From NCBI GenBank assembly GCA_945643635.1, contig CALZFC010000043.1, positions 1,432,501-1,496,500 on the forward strand: DNA of 64,000 nucleotides. The letters are read 5' to 3'. The DNA is from Allodiplogaster sudhausi. Taxonomy: Eukaryota > Nematoda > Chromadorea > Rhabditida > Diplogasteridae. The first letter of the stretch is position 1. Every line of letters starts with the position of its first letter. The position numbers and the translations under genes are program-made. Under the pieces are notes generated by a model. The model saw only the letters and a list, made by a program, of their open reading frames with translations. It had not been told where the DNA came from and searched no databases. Shown in pieces: positions 53,659-64,000 of the stretch.

Positions 53659-54697
53659 ATGGTCGTGCTGGTCGCGAAGGTAACGCGCCTCGCCTGTTCG
53701 CGGCTTCTTCTCTCTCGCACTCTCGGCACCACTCGAGTCCAACTTGACGACGTCAAGACGCCCATCCAAGTATTCTTGTCCTTTGGCGGCAGACCACTTT
53801 TATGATTATTGTACTATCTCTTATACAGTTATGTTTGATGACACTTCAGAACAAAACGAGTTGTCTGAATCGCATTTCTTTTTCATACTTTATTTCAACG
53901 CTGTAGTGGTGAGTTGATTGTAGGAAGTTGGCTGGGAGTACCTGCAGAAGCAGAAGGCCCTTAACCGTCCGATCAGCCCGCATCTCTCGATCTACGCCCC
54001 GCAGTACACTTGGTTTGTTTCTTGCTTTCCTCTCTCCTGATGGAATGTGCATGTGCAGGGTTGTCTCTGGTTTCCACCGTATCTCCGGATGTGTCATGGC
54101 TGGAGTCCTTCTGGTCGGAGGTGTTGGATTTGCTGTCTTGCCCATTGACTTCACCACCTTCATCAACTTCTTCAGGGGTGATTATTTAAGCCAGCTCTTA
54201 TATACATTATCGCTGACCGGATAATGGTGCTGTTTTAAGCTACAAACTTCGTTGTTGTAGATCTGGGAATACCCTGCGCAATTACGGCGCTCTTCAAATG
54301 GATCATCGCTTTCCCGATTGTGTTCCACACCCTCAATGGCATTCGATTCATCGGATTTGACATGGCCAAGGTTCGATTTGGTCTATTTTTATCTTTAGGT
54401 TTTCTTGTAACGGGAATTGGAACATGTACAGCCAGTGCTCAGTTGAAGCCAAATGGATTTTTTACGGTTCATTCCAGGGGTCAAAAGATTTGTATTTTGC
54501 TAATTAGTTTACCGTAATGCGTGATGATTCCCCGTGTTCTCCTACTTCAGGGCACGGACCTTCCGTCGGTGTACAAGAGTGCGTACTTGGTGCTGGCCCT
54601 CTCGGCTCTCATCTCCACTGTTGTCGTTGCCATCGCCGTCAGCAACAAGGACAAGCCCAAAGCCGCTGTCTGTCCCAAGAAGGCCGCCGCTCTCTAG
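53659..54697 (+). CDS. SDHC: Succinate dehydrogenase cytochrome b560 subunit
   Basis: Membrane anchor of mitochondrial complex II, binding haem b and ubiquinone with SDHD. Five exons (53659-53769, 53924-54012, 54059-54177, 54261-54370, 54551-54697) give 191 residues. The N terminus (MVVLVATR-like start after the first codons, rich in Arg/Leu/Ser without acids for about 30 residues) is a mitochondrial targeting peptide. Conserved blocks are [18 protein letters not shown], then [14 protein letters not shown] (quinone-site Ser and Arg, helix 1), and [21 protein letters not shown] with the haem-ligand histidine, then a third helix [17 protein letters not shown]. The C-terminal extension is Lys/Ala-rich and longer than usual. 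Intron 2 is 46 nt. Start chosen as the Met that opens the targeting peptide in frame with exon 2. Confidence 0.93.
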
Positions 54698-54996
54698 ACT
54701 CCCTTTCTTTAATCTTTGTTCTCGCTTTCTATGCGGCTTGCCTTGACCCTCTAACGATTTTACTATACTTCAGTGACGTAGAATGTAGTGTACATGAGAT
54801 AATGCGAGATGAGGTTGGATTCGCGAATGAATGGCTTTCTATCCGCTCTTGTGTTGTTTATTTGGCGTTTCTATTCGCCGGTCTTACTTTATCGCTTCGT
54901 TTCTGGTGCAGTTTCCTTAATGTCTATTGGAAAAAGGAACCAAAGAAATTAAGGTGACTATCGGGCGATTGAAGAGGAAAGTTGGGAGAGCTAACA

Positions 54997-57974
54997 ATGG
55001 CGAGGTCATTAGCGGCCAACGGTTCGAATGGCTCGTCCCCTTCTGTCGAAACATCCAACGCTCAGTCATCGCCAGTGAGGGTCTGTTTTCTTCGTTTGTG
55101 TATTTTTCCCTTGGTTCTGAACATGACTTGTCTGACGGGGGGGGGGGCGATAGTTTTCTTGCAGGTTGTTGTCTCTGCTCCCGACTGGGAAGAGCCTCGA
55201 CTGGCAGTTGCTGGCTTCGTCCATGACTATTTCTGCTACCGTCTCCAGAAGGAAGGCTTCGAGTGGGAGGAGGCTCCGCCCCTTCCTGAAGGGTTTCAGA
55301 ATGAGCACCGCATGATGAGGTTACACTTCTTGTGGGATACTTGATGTCAAGACTAATAGAGATATTCTGTGTAGGATTGCATGCGATGTCTTCGAAAAGA
55401 GAAAGAATATGGAATTGAATGAATTCGTTTGCCGTTTCGCCAACAGCAGTCTGACCTACAGTTCATTCACTGAAGTTTGCAATCTTTTATCTCCTCTTTC
55501 TTTTTCTAACTCGCCCCGCTTTTCATCGTAAAGTTGTTCCTTTCTCAGTTAACTTCTGCCACTGGGCTCTGTGATTCAGTTTTATTTAGATGATAGACCA
55601 GTTCGGAAAGGTGTGCCAGCTGACGGATGGAATGAGCTACTCTAGAATGGTCAGGTTTCTTCATGAGCAATATTTGTATGCATTTTGTACTTGAAGCTTG
55701 GTCTGATGTGTCTGAGTGCCCGGTTGGCAGTGGAACTGAGCAGAACTGGCCAGAGAAGAGACATCCCGCGACTCGCGCAGTACGCTTCTACTTCCCTTGA
55801 GAAAGCAATCCGACTCTCTTGGCATGAGGACGACCGCAGCTGGGTCAGTGAAGATCCCTTTCCTTTTTGAATGATTCCAAGTATTTGAAGAGCGCTCAAT
55901 ATCAATGAGTCATTGGCTGTGTTCTTGAAAAGAATGCTCTAGATGGGAAGCAAATAGGACAGAGAGACGAGAGGAAAAGTGAATCATTTGGAGGTGTTCC
56001 GCCCAGGGATGGTCAAAATCAGGCCCGGGCCGGCCCGGCCCGGCCCGCCTTCCTTGCGGGCCGGGCCGGGCCGGGTCCACTATCCTTACGGGCCGGGCCG
56101 GGCCGGGCCCTTCAAATTGCGGGCCCGGCCCGGGCCGGGCCGAGGGTAAAAATATGAAGGCGGGCCGGGCCCGGGCCCATAAAGTTCTTTGCGGGCCGGG
56201 CCCTGCATACTTGCGGGCCGGGCCGGGCCCGGGCCTGCTTTCTTGAGCTGGAGAAAAAGCAGAAAATTCTCGTTCGCTTGGAATCTTATTTTAACACGTT
56301 ATTTTTATCGGCTTAAAGACAGATAAAGACTGTAATTCTGAAATGCAAGTAGCAATTGAGATACGAGTAACAACAACTGGAAAAATATGTTAGCCAACAA
56401 GCAACTCGTCAATATAAAAACTGTGGTTATAGATTTTGTAAATAAAAATGAGCTGCAGAAAAGGGAAGAGAGACAGACAGGATTCTAATGCTGAAATACG
56501 ACTAGCGATTTTATTACGAGTTGTCAGTATCATCGTCTTCCTCATCTACTCCAACAACTACAGTGCGATTCATGGAATCGGTGATGAGGGCTTGAATACT
56601 GGAGTCTGAGAGGCGGTGTCTATAGTCACTGACAAGGTGGTGCAACCTCGAAAAGGAGCGCTCCGTCTGCGCACTAGTGGCCGGCACAGAAAGAATGGAA
56701 AAAGCCAAGGGACTAAGGGAAGGAACATCCACTAACCCGCGAATTTTCTCTTTGTACACTAACAAAGATGCCTCGAACACGGCAATTTGGTCCAAGTCTT
56801 CTTTTGTAAGCTCGCTGGCCGGTTTCTGCGGTGGTTGCCAAGTCGATGGCCTGTCGCTGAGCTCGACTAATTCTACGTCGGGCTCATCCATGACTAAATA
56901 TAATGTTTTAAAACAAAACAATAGGAAAAACAACAACGAAAAGGGTGTGTGGCGTATTTTTTGGGGCTCTAATTGCTTCTTGCATCATCATATTCAGGGC
57001 CCGGGCTGAGCCCGGACCGGGCCCGGGCCTAAGTTTTTAAACGCGGGCCGGGCCGGGCCGGGCCTATGGGGTAAGCGGGCCGGGCCGGGCCGGGCCTGTA
57101 GGGTAAACGGGCCGGGCCGGGCCGGGCCCGTATTTCCAGATATGGGCCCGGGCCCGCCAAATTAGCAACGGGCCGGGCCGGGCCTAGGGCCCGGCCCGGG
57201 CTCGGCCCGCTTTGATCATCCCTGGTTCCGCCTCTCATTTTTTCAGACTGTTGGCCTAAATATTGATTATTGTGATATACAATATCCTTATACTGCTTGG
57301 AGTGGTTAGAACTAACTATTCATGATTGATTTGATTGATTGATTTTATTTTATTACGCGTCAAGCACGTGTTTGGTGAATTGATATGTGTGATGTGATGA
57401 TAGCAGTAGGAATAGCAGTAGACATAAATAGATAGAAATAGTGAAATGGGTAATAGGAAATATTCATTCGGTTATTCATGCCCCATAAATTTTCGATGAA
57501 ACAAGTCGCGTCAGGCTGATTTTTGGTACGAGGAACACGAATATCACGTTTATTTTTTGATCGTGAAGTCGTTTTCAAAAGTTAGGGTAGGTATCCGGTA
57601 GAACAACTAGAACAACTAAGTAACATGTGTATAGGCTTTCGTAGCTTTTTAAAATAACTTCACGAACAAAAATAAACATGAGATCCGTGTTCTTTGCATC
57701 CAAGAACACCCGGATATGATTTTGGAGAATTTTTTTATTGGAAAATTTCTGGGGCAGGAGTAACCGAATAGTATCGAACTACGTTGTAGACGATTCTTTG
57801 CAGTCTCGCTTCGTTGAATTCGCAGAGAAGTTGGAAAGTAGAGCCGCTGGCCGTTCCGGCCCCTCCTCCGGATTCTTCTCTCCCTCCTATTTTACCACTC
57901 CAGTTTTGATTGCCACCGTTGGTTTGGCTAGTATTTTCTTAATCGGTCGTTTCATTGCCAAACGCCTTCGCTAA
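54997..57974 (+). CDS. Multidomain Bcl-2 family protein
   Basis: A regulator of mitochondrial outer-membrane apoptosis; pro- or anti-death direction cannot be told. Six exons (54997-55074, 55165-55319, 55375-55474, 55590-55649, 55697-55843, 57804-57974) give 236 residues, a typical length. A Ser-rich leader is followed by a BH4-like VAGFVHDYFCYRLQKEGF, a BH3 segment HRMMRIACDVFEKR (with the conserved Asp), a BH1 segment LTDGMSYSRMLGLMCLSAR (family DGVNWGRIV) and a BH2 segment LSWHEDDRSWSRFVEFAEKL (two Trp spaced as in the family, formed across the last splice junction). It ends with a tail anchor, TPVLIATVGLASIFLIGRF, and a basic end AKRLR. BH1 lacks the usual Trp-Gly (Tyr-Ser instead). The last intron (1,960 nt) contains a hAT insertion. 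Confidence 0.85.
56004..57224 (-). mobile_element. hAT-type DNA transposon remnant, 1,221 bp
   Basis: It is bounded by CAGGGATGGTCAAA (left) and TTTGATCATCCCTG (right), 13 of 14 matching as inverted repeats, and flanked by an exact 8-bp target duplication GTTCCGCC (55996-56003 and 57225-57232), diagnostic of hAT insertion. Both subterminal regions (about 56020-56240 and 56995-57210) are arrays of GGGCCGGGCC units separated by short AT-richer spacers. The centre holds only the C-terminal hAT dimerisation part of a transposase on the minus strand, so the copy is non-autonomous. It lies in the last intron of the Bcl-2 homologue, antisense to it. Confidence 0.95.
56514..56891 (-). pseudogene. hAT transposase fragment (C-terminal dimerisation domain)
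   Basis: 125 codons from MDEPDVELVELSDRP to a stop at 56514. The part SPLAFSILSVPATSAQTERS followed by FSRLHHLVSDYRHRLS is the hATC dimerisation motif found at the C terminus of hAT transposases. The N-terminal BED finger and the catalytic DDE core are absent, so it cannot encode an active enzyme. The open frame and acidic tail (VDEEDDDTDNS) suggest recent decay or a retained short protein. Confidence 0.85.
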
Positions 57975-58313
57975 CCTCTCTAAGCCTTTTTTCTATTTGA
58001 TATATTTTCTTGCCTTAACTTTATTTGAACGTTATTCTGTTCTTTCAGATCTTATTGTTTTGTTAAATTTATTATACTTACTGTTCAAAAGAGACAACAA
58101 TTATGTATTTCTCTGCTAAGGAACCATATCTAATTTATGAATGCTTGATTTTTTTCCATCAAGACCTTATTGCCGATTTGAATGTGTGTAAATACGAGTT
58201 ATAAAGGTGTAAACCAGCTGAATTGTGAACTATTCGCGGTTTAATTCCGCATTCATCTATTTCGTATTTAAAATATCCAAGGACGCAGTGGTAAAACTCC
58301 TTAATTCCACAGG

Positions 58314-60199
58314 ATGATCCTGCTTGAGCAGAACAACCGAATATTATACGACCTTCTCGAGCTCAAATTTTCGAACGCTCAGCGGCCAGAGTATGCCTAC
58401 TTTTATTAATTGAATTGTGAGTGGAATGGGATCCTTTTTGAGCTACAAGCCAGAGGCTGTAGATGTGACCTTCGCTGATTTCGATGGCGTGTTATATCAT
58501 GTTTCTAATCCGGAAGGAGCGCGCACAGTCATTCAGGTACTCACCGTTATTGGCATTTTTATCACTATTAACCTTCTTTGATATTTTAACTTGCAAATTG
58601 TTATGTTTCTTTCAGATCAGCATCGCCCTCAAGTTCTTCAAGCAACTTCAAGAGCACGGGGCAGATGCAGTTCGTTATATTCGTTTTCACATTTTATGAA
58701 TATAAGACTATGTAAATAGAAATTCTTTAGTTGTTGCGACGCGAGTACGGCGCAGCAGTGGCAGCCACCCCCGAACCGGGCTATTCCGTGTCTCTTCTCT
58801 ATCAGCTGGAATCTCTCCCAGAGGACATCAACACTCTCGTTGCCAAGGTCCTTGATCCTTTCATATTCCGCTGGCATTCTCTGCGTGGCAAAGGCAAAGA
58901 ATAGACTTGTGATTGAAGTGTCATCTCGTGTTAAGGTCTCTGCGCTGAAGCGGAATTGCTTTGCATCTGTCTTCGAGAAATACTTCGAGTTCCAAGAAGC
59001 GGGCGAAGAGGGCCAAAGGAGAGCCGTCATCCACTACCGCGACGATGAGACGCTGTTAGCTGGCTCTTTCTCTTTAGTTGGAGCAGTAAAGGGTTTCAGT
59101 TTAACTGCTCCCTTCGAATGAGCATTTCTTATAAATTCAGATATGTCGAAGCGAAGGCAGACCGAGTCACAGTGATCTTCTCTACCGTATTCAAGGACCC
59201 CGACGATGTCATCATTGGAAAAGTATTCCTTCAGGTGGCTCACTTTTGTTGCTTCTGCGCTAAGGGGAGGTCAACCTAATCATAAAAATTGATTTTCCCT
59301 TTTAACGACCAACGATTTTTTTTTCAGAATGGTGCAAAAAATCTCATGATTCTCTATGCTAACCATGTCATGTGACTGGCGTATAAGTTTCTCGATTGTG
59401 CAAAAATTGGGTTCCTGCAATATTTCCATCTAAAAAATTGGGCGATAGCTAGTGAAAATGCATTAATTGCTTTTCTATGAGAGGAGCTCGCTTCCGGGCA
59501 CTATTTACATAAGCTTCATACCGACGAGCAAGATATGCATATTGGTGGATATAAAAATTAACGCTTATTCAATAAAGTTTAACAATGGAATATTGTTAGG
59601 ATGTTATTCATTTGTCGTTTAATATGATAGCTCTTACAATTAGCTCAGCTTTCAACTGATTCGTTGCGTGTCTTCGTCCGTTTGGATAGTTTTATTCTTC
59701 TTTTCCTTTGAGGAATTCCGTGAGGGACGCAAGGCCAGCCAGACGGCCCCTCAGGTGTTGTACTCACTTGGCGAGCCTCCCCTCGAGTTGAGAGATCAGT
59801 CCGGAGCACGAGTTGGCGATAACGTCGGATACATCACTTTTGGTATCATTTCTTTCTGGCGCATTTCCCTTTTTCTTGCAAGAATACAAATAGATACTTT
59901 GATCTGTTACAGTATTGTTCCCCCGCCACACAAACAAGAAGGCAAGAGAGAACACGATCGATCTCATCCAGACCTTCCGCGACTATCTTCACTACCACAT
60001 CAAATGTTCCAAGGTACCGTTTGGGGATTGCGAAATGATAAGCTTTGCTCCAGTTAAGAAAGTATTCTGTTGGCAGGCGTTCATGCATTCCCGGATGCGC
60101 AGCAAGACAACCGATTTCCTGAAGATCCTCAACCGCGCGCGGCCCGAGCTAAAAGCAGAGAAGAAGACCATCACTGGACGCACTTTCAACCTCCAGTGA
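58314..60199 (+). CDS. ARPC2: Arp2/3 complex subunit 2 (p34)
   Basis: Core subunit of the Arp2/3 actin-nucleating complex that contacts mother filament and ARPC4. Nine exons (58314-58390, 58422-58536, 58616-58669, 58731-58847, 58936-59054, 59141-59234, 59713-59842, 59913-60013, 60077-60199) give 309 residues (about 300 usual). It begins [20 protein letters not shown]. Conserved blocks: [123 protein letters not shown] and [10 protein letters not shown] at the end. Intron 1 is only 31 nt. CCACAGG directly precedes the ATG. AATAAA at 60371. Confidence 0.97.
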
Positions 60200-61444
60200 G
60201 CAGAAAATTCCTCTTCGCCCTCTCAAGCTTCACGGCTTTCTAGCCATTTCACCGCGTTTCTCTTTTGCTTATCATTTAATCAAAGAATACCCCTAGCCAA
60301 TCCCTTGCAAACTATTATCGGAATAAGAAGCCTTGTTTCCCCAGAAATGAGCAACAGTCTCGAGCTTATTAATAAATTATTGTTCCATGATTTGGGCTGA
60401 CTTGACATTTATTAGACAAGAAATTCGGGAGGTTTGGAATGTGTAAAACAACTCTCGAACAGAGGGTAAACGAACTATAACGCATGAAAAATAAGAGTTA
60501 GGATGATTCTTGTCGTGCAGGGAGAAAAGAATGAAGAGTCAGTCTTATTCTGTACTGTAAGGATGGCTGCTACCCGCAGATCGAGAAAGTAGTAAACAAA
60601 GGGTATAAACAACGTTCAGTAACCGAATCATCACAAAGACATGGAAGGGATCAAAATGAAGAAACACAGAAATTTAAACAGCAGAAAAAACTATCGAAAA
60701 AGAATACTGTAACGAATCAATGTCCCAGTTGTGGGCGAGAAAGAACAGTGCAATCAGCATCGGGTTCGGTTTTCCTGTGTCACGGCTTAGCCATCAGAAA
60801 ACATCATGACATATAATGAATGACCAAATAATAAGTTACTGAGTAATTGCTACCAGCAACTTCGATACATCGGAGAAAGGGTACATGAGAAGAGAGAGTT
60901 GCTTATTGATGGAGGAACCGTGTGATGTGAGAGAAACAATAAAGATGAGAGTAACAAGAACAGAGAAGAATTCGGATACGGAGGGTTTGATCAAGAGATA
61001 TGTGAGATAACCCAGAAGGGCATGTAGTCTCCCCCTTTCTTCAATTAGGAAAATTAACGATGTCAAATATATAACTGGGTTATCCACAAGCAATTCCAAG
61101 TAGAAGTGGAAGAAGAAGAAAGAAGAAAAGGAAGATTGTACAGCAAGGAAGTGGGGAGGAAGGAAGCACGACGGCAGTCCCGCTCGCTGTGGAAGACCGT
61201 GAGGTAGACTGGCGCAGCCATGTTGAGGTCTCTCTTCTTCGAATGTCGGGTTAAAGCTTAGCTAGCAAGGATGGAGTGGAGCACAGTTCAAGATGCAAGG
61301 ATGGGAAGGAAAGGAAAGGGCTTGGCCCATTGCGATTCAGTTAAGCAACATGGAAAGGAGGCACCGGTTCAATGGGAAAAGAACAGGGAATCAGAGTGAA
61401 AGGCTGGGGAGTGAGATGCTGATCCTAGAGAGAGATCCCTTCTT
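60200..61444. other. Convergent intergenic region ARPC2 / insulin-receptor-like gene
   Basis: It contains the ARPC2 polyadenylation signal and otherwise mostly AT-rich DNA. An 87-codon minus-strand reading frame (60836-61099) encodes a hydrophobic peptide with two or three possible helices but matches nothing I know and lacks supporting context, so I do not call it a gene. Confidence 0.5.
60371..60376 (+). terminator. Polyadenylation signal AATAAA of ARPC2
   Basis: AATAAA lies 172 nt after the ARPC2 stop codon, preceded by AT-rich sequence and followed by TTGTTCC-rich DNA. It is the first full hexamer downstream of the gene. Confidence 0.6.
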
Positions 61445-61865
61445 CTATAACTCTGCCTCCGCATCTCGCAGAGCGTAGCCGTCTTCATGGCCGAGTTCCT
61501 CCCATCCAGCCCCGGAAGGAGGACTTCCATTGCAGCCCGGGCCTGGCTTCCGATTCTGGATGCAGATCGCGCCCTGCAATATACATTATTTCGATAAAAA
61601 CACTCCCTCCCTAGCATGCCCTCATCAATCTCCCTATCTCTCTCTCATCCATTCTCTCTCTTTCTCTCCTCTCTATGCAGTCCCACTCCGACCTCTTCAT
61701 CTATGACTTCATCACTGCGATCTCCGATTGGCTCAGGCACATACGGGCATTCATCTCCTGCTCCCTGAATCGGGCCGAAGGGGATGCCTTCCCCTGCATC
61801 CTTGCCATCGTTCAAAATGAATGACGTCTGCAATATTTGGAAGCTCAGAAAAAAAGAGTGAAAGT

Positions 61866-61929
<64 letters not shown>

Positions 61930-62401
61930 AAAAGGGAGATAGAGAGAGAGTGAGAGAGAGACGAACGTCTCGGAAATGTTGGGAGGTACTCTCAGCGAGA
62001 AGATGAACAATGTCGGCGAAGGTAGGTCTATCCTTCGGAGAATACTTCCAACACGCCTCCATCAAACCGTACCTGATTGCGAGATACTGATTGTATTTTA
62101 CACCAATCAACCAGAACAAACCAGAAGTCAGGGCAGTCGGTTGGTCTCTCCAGAATTCGACGGGAGACTCCAATGTAATTGAACACCTGCCAATATCATC
62201 GTAAGAAATGTGGTGAACAAGTACAGGTATCCAATCATTCAATCTGTCTCGCCTGGTCATTCGCAAGGCCCTGATACGGCTGTTGAGCGAGGGTCAGCAT
62301 TTCATACAACACGATTCCGAATGACCTGAAAATATGTGGTAACCTGGAAACGAAAGAGAAGAGAGAGAGAGAGAGAGACAGGGTCGAGAAAGAGGAGAGA
62401 G

Positions 62402-62444
<43 letters not shown>

Positions 62445-63459
62445 GACGGCACGGAAAAAGAAGTGAGTGAACCGACCAGACATCGCTCTTGAGTGAGAAC
62501 TTGCCGTCCTTGAGTGACTCGGGTGCCATCCACCGGACTGGCATGAGTCTCTTTCCAGTCGGTTTGTAGTACTCGTGGTAATAGATGTCTCGTGCCATCC
62601 CGAAGTCGCCAATCTTGACTGACTTGTTGCCTGCCACCTGCAAACAGAGAAGTCCTCCCATTCCGTCTCCATTCTCCTCAACCAACCATGCAGTTCCTTG
62701 CAGCCAAATCACGATGGCAGAACTTGTGGTACTCGAGATACGCCATTCCATCTGCAATCTGAGCAGCCCACTCCAGGTACTCCTCTTCCGTCGGCACGGG
62801 CTCGCCTTCTGTGTTCTCTTCTCCCTAAGGAACGAAACGACAGTATGAAATGAGAAATGGTGAACAGCTACATCCGGTCGACGAGATCGAAGGTAGTCGC
62901 GAAGATTTCCTTTGGCCATCATCTCCATGACGACGAGGACTGGCTGGCCATCCGAGACAACTCCGAACAACTTGACAATGTACGGGGTGTTGAACTGCTT
63001 CATCACTGATGCTTCTGAAGAAATCTCTTCTCTTGAAACAGGCCGTACAAGGGAATCCAACCGATGAGAAAGTGAAGTCGCTCGGCTGGATTCGCGTCCT
63101 CACTCACAGTCTTGATAGCGCAGAGACCAAAACGGACTCCGCATTTCGACTCCAGATCGTGGCCTTGTCCTTGGAATACCTGCACAACGACTTCTTGCAA
63201 AAAACCCAAACAGTCATCTCTCGAAACCATCTTCAATCTCTCCGTAAGTTTTCTTCATTTCTGTAATTGAAAGTCCCTTACTTTTCCGAAAGTGCCTCTG
63301 CCAATTTCATGCTGAAGAGTAAGCTTGTTCCTCGGCAACTCCCAGTCGTCTTGTTTGTAGACATCGAATTGGCTGAGGTATCTGCAACACGAAATGGAGA
63401 GAGAGGGGGGGAGAGAGAGAGAGAGAGAGAGAGAGGGAAGAGAGAGAGAGAGAGAGGGA

Positions 63460-63502
<43 letters not shown>

Positions 63503-64000
63503 GACTCGGGATTGGCTGAGATGGTCTGTCGAATGTACTCGCCGACAGTCTTGGCATAGTAGCGACGGAAGCCAAACCAAGTGATGAGGCCGGCAGTGAG
63601 AAGAATGATCAGGAAGAAGAGGAGCAGCAGGACGATTCGCTGCAGAAAGAGACTGAGATAAGTGATAACAGGAAAGTAAGAGAGACCAATGGAGTGAAGA
63701 ATCCAGGAGTGTTCATGAAGATCGTCTGAGCTCCCACGGCTGCCTCCGACAGGCCAATCAATGTCACAGTGCGTACCTGAGATGGACGGAAGATGGCAAG
63801 GCCTGCTCTGAGGAGGGCTAACCTCCACTCGGTAAGTGCCATCTGCCAGGCCAGTTAGCAACACCCCTCCGGCGAAGTCTGCCAGACTCACGCACTGCTC
63901 GATCGGAGTCTGCAGTCACTGACTCATTCTTCATTTTACACCATCATCACTATCCTTCTCAACGCCCACAACAACACGGCACCGAAATAGAGGGAAAAGA
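61445..64000 (-). CDS. Insulin/IGF receptor-like tyrosine kinase, 3' part
   Basis: Transmembrane receptor kinase; the extracellular L and Cys-rich domains lie beyond 64000. Visible: the end of the last FnIII domain ([26 protein letters not shown]), a membrane helix ([20 protein letters not shown]), an RRYYAK stop-transfer and a juxtamembrane NPEY motif ([13 protein letters not shown]) of the kind that docks IRS/Shc. The kinase has the Gly loop [12 protein letters not shown] lysine (LCAIKTV), catalytic loop [14 protein letters not shown] ([12 protein letters not shown]) and an activation loop [12 protein letters not shown] with the three-tyrosine pattern of insulin receptors, then [31 protein letters not shown] and [15 protein letters not shown]. 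All key residues are intact. The C-tail is short (about 80-90 residues), acidic, ending [13 protein letters not shown] at 61445-61447. One intron inside the kinase N-lobe is about 32 nt. CT-sense repeats fill three introns. Confidence 0.92.
63395..63500 (-). repeat. GA (sense CT) microsatellite in receptor intron
   Basis: About 105 bp of GA with GGGA interruptions on the + strand. It separates the exon ending at the NPE of NPEY from the exon starting with its Tyr, and forms the pyrimidine-rich body of that intron. Similar tracts lie at 61868-61915 and 62358-62442 in other introns of the gene. Confidence 0.9.

Noticed and set aside
60836..61099. Hydrophobic 87-codon minus-strand frame between ARPC2 and the receptor
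   Set aside because: No family similarity, no splice or polyadenylation context, in AT-rich DNA where such frames arise by chance.

Overview
This window is eukaryotic nuclear DNA from an animal. Genes are split by many GT-AG introns, and the gene set is metazoan: an insulin/IGF-receptor-type kinase, CYLD, a Bcl-2 family protein, an AUTS2-type protein, a smoothelin-type CH protein, and housekeeping genes RPS15A, DPH1, SDHC, ARPC2 and DNA polymerase eta. The genome is compact, with about one gene per 5 kb and many introns of 31-60 nt, clustering at 46-47 nt. Intron size, an operon-like gene pair and splice-acceptor-like AGs abutting start codons recall small-genome animals such as appendicularians. 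The housekeeping proteins, however, are slowly evolving, which would also fit a sponge or another early-branching lineage. I cannot place the species.

Layout. 1-2.97 kb: upstream DNA rich in CT repeats. 2.97-24.39 kb (+): one long 28-exon gene with an AUTS2-family signature; two introns exceed 5 kb and one carries a 184-bp hAT-type MITE. 25.7-26.5 kb (-): small four-helix membrane protein. 26.8 kb (-): tRNA-Ser(CGA). 27.1-29.9 kb (-): DNA polymerase eta, directly downstream of RPS15A (30.0-31.5 kb, -) and possibly co-transcribed with it. 31.9-33.7 kb (+): FAM8A1, divergent from RPS15A, with a long foldback repeat in intron 1. 34.3-43.5 kb (-): CYLD. 43.84-45.66 kb: a putative inverted-repeat element enclosing an unrecognised spliced gene. 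45.9-48.0 kb (+): DPH1. 48.3-52.4 kb (-): smoothelin-like CH protein. 53.7-60.2 kb (+): SDHC, a Bcl-2 homologue whose last intron holds a 1.2-kb hAT remnant, and ARPC2. 61.4-64.0 kb (-): 3' part of an insulin-receptor-like kinase that runs off the window.

The genes do not form one pathway. Two themes recur: ubiquitin-linked control (CYLD, FAM8A1, ubiquitin-binding polymerase eta) and cell growth/survival signalling (insulin-like receptor, Bcl-2, CYLD). Structurally, long pure CT/GA tracts sit mostly in introns, usually with the pyrimidine strand as the sense strand. Exon models were built by hand from splice consensus, reading-frame phase and family similarity. For AUTS2-like, RPS15A, FAM8A1, DPH1, SDHC, Bcl-2 and ARPC2 the exon sums close in frame; CYLD, the smoothelin-like gene and the receptor are less completely resolved.
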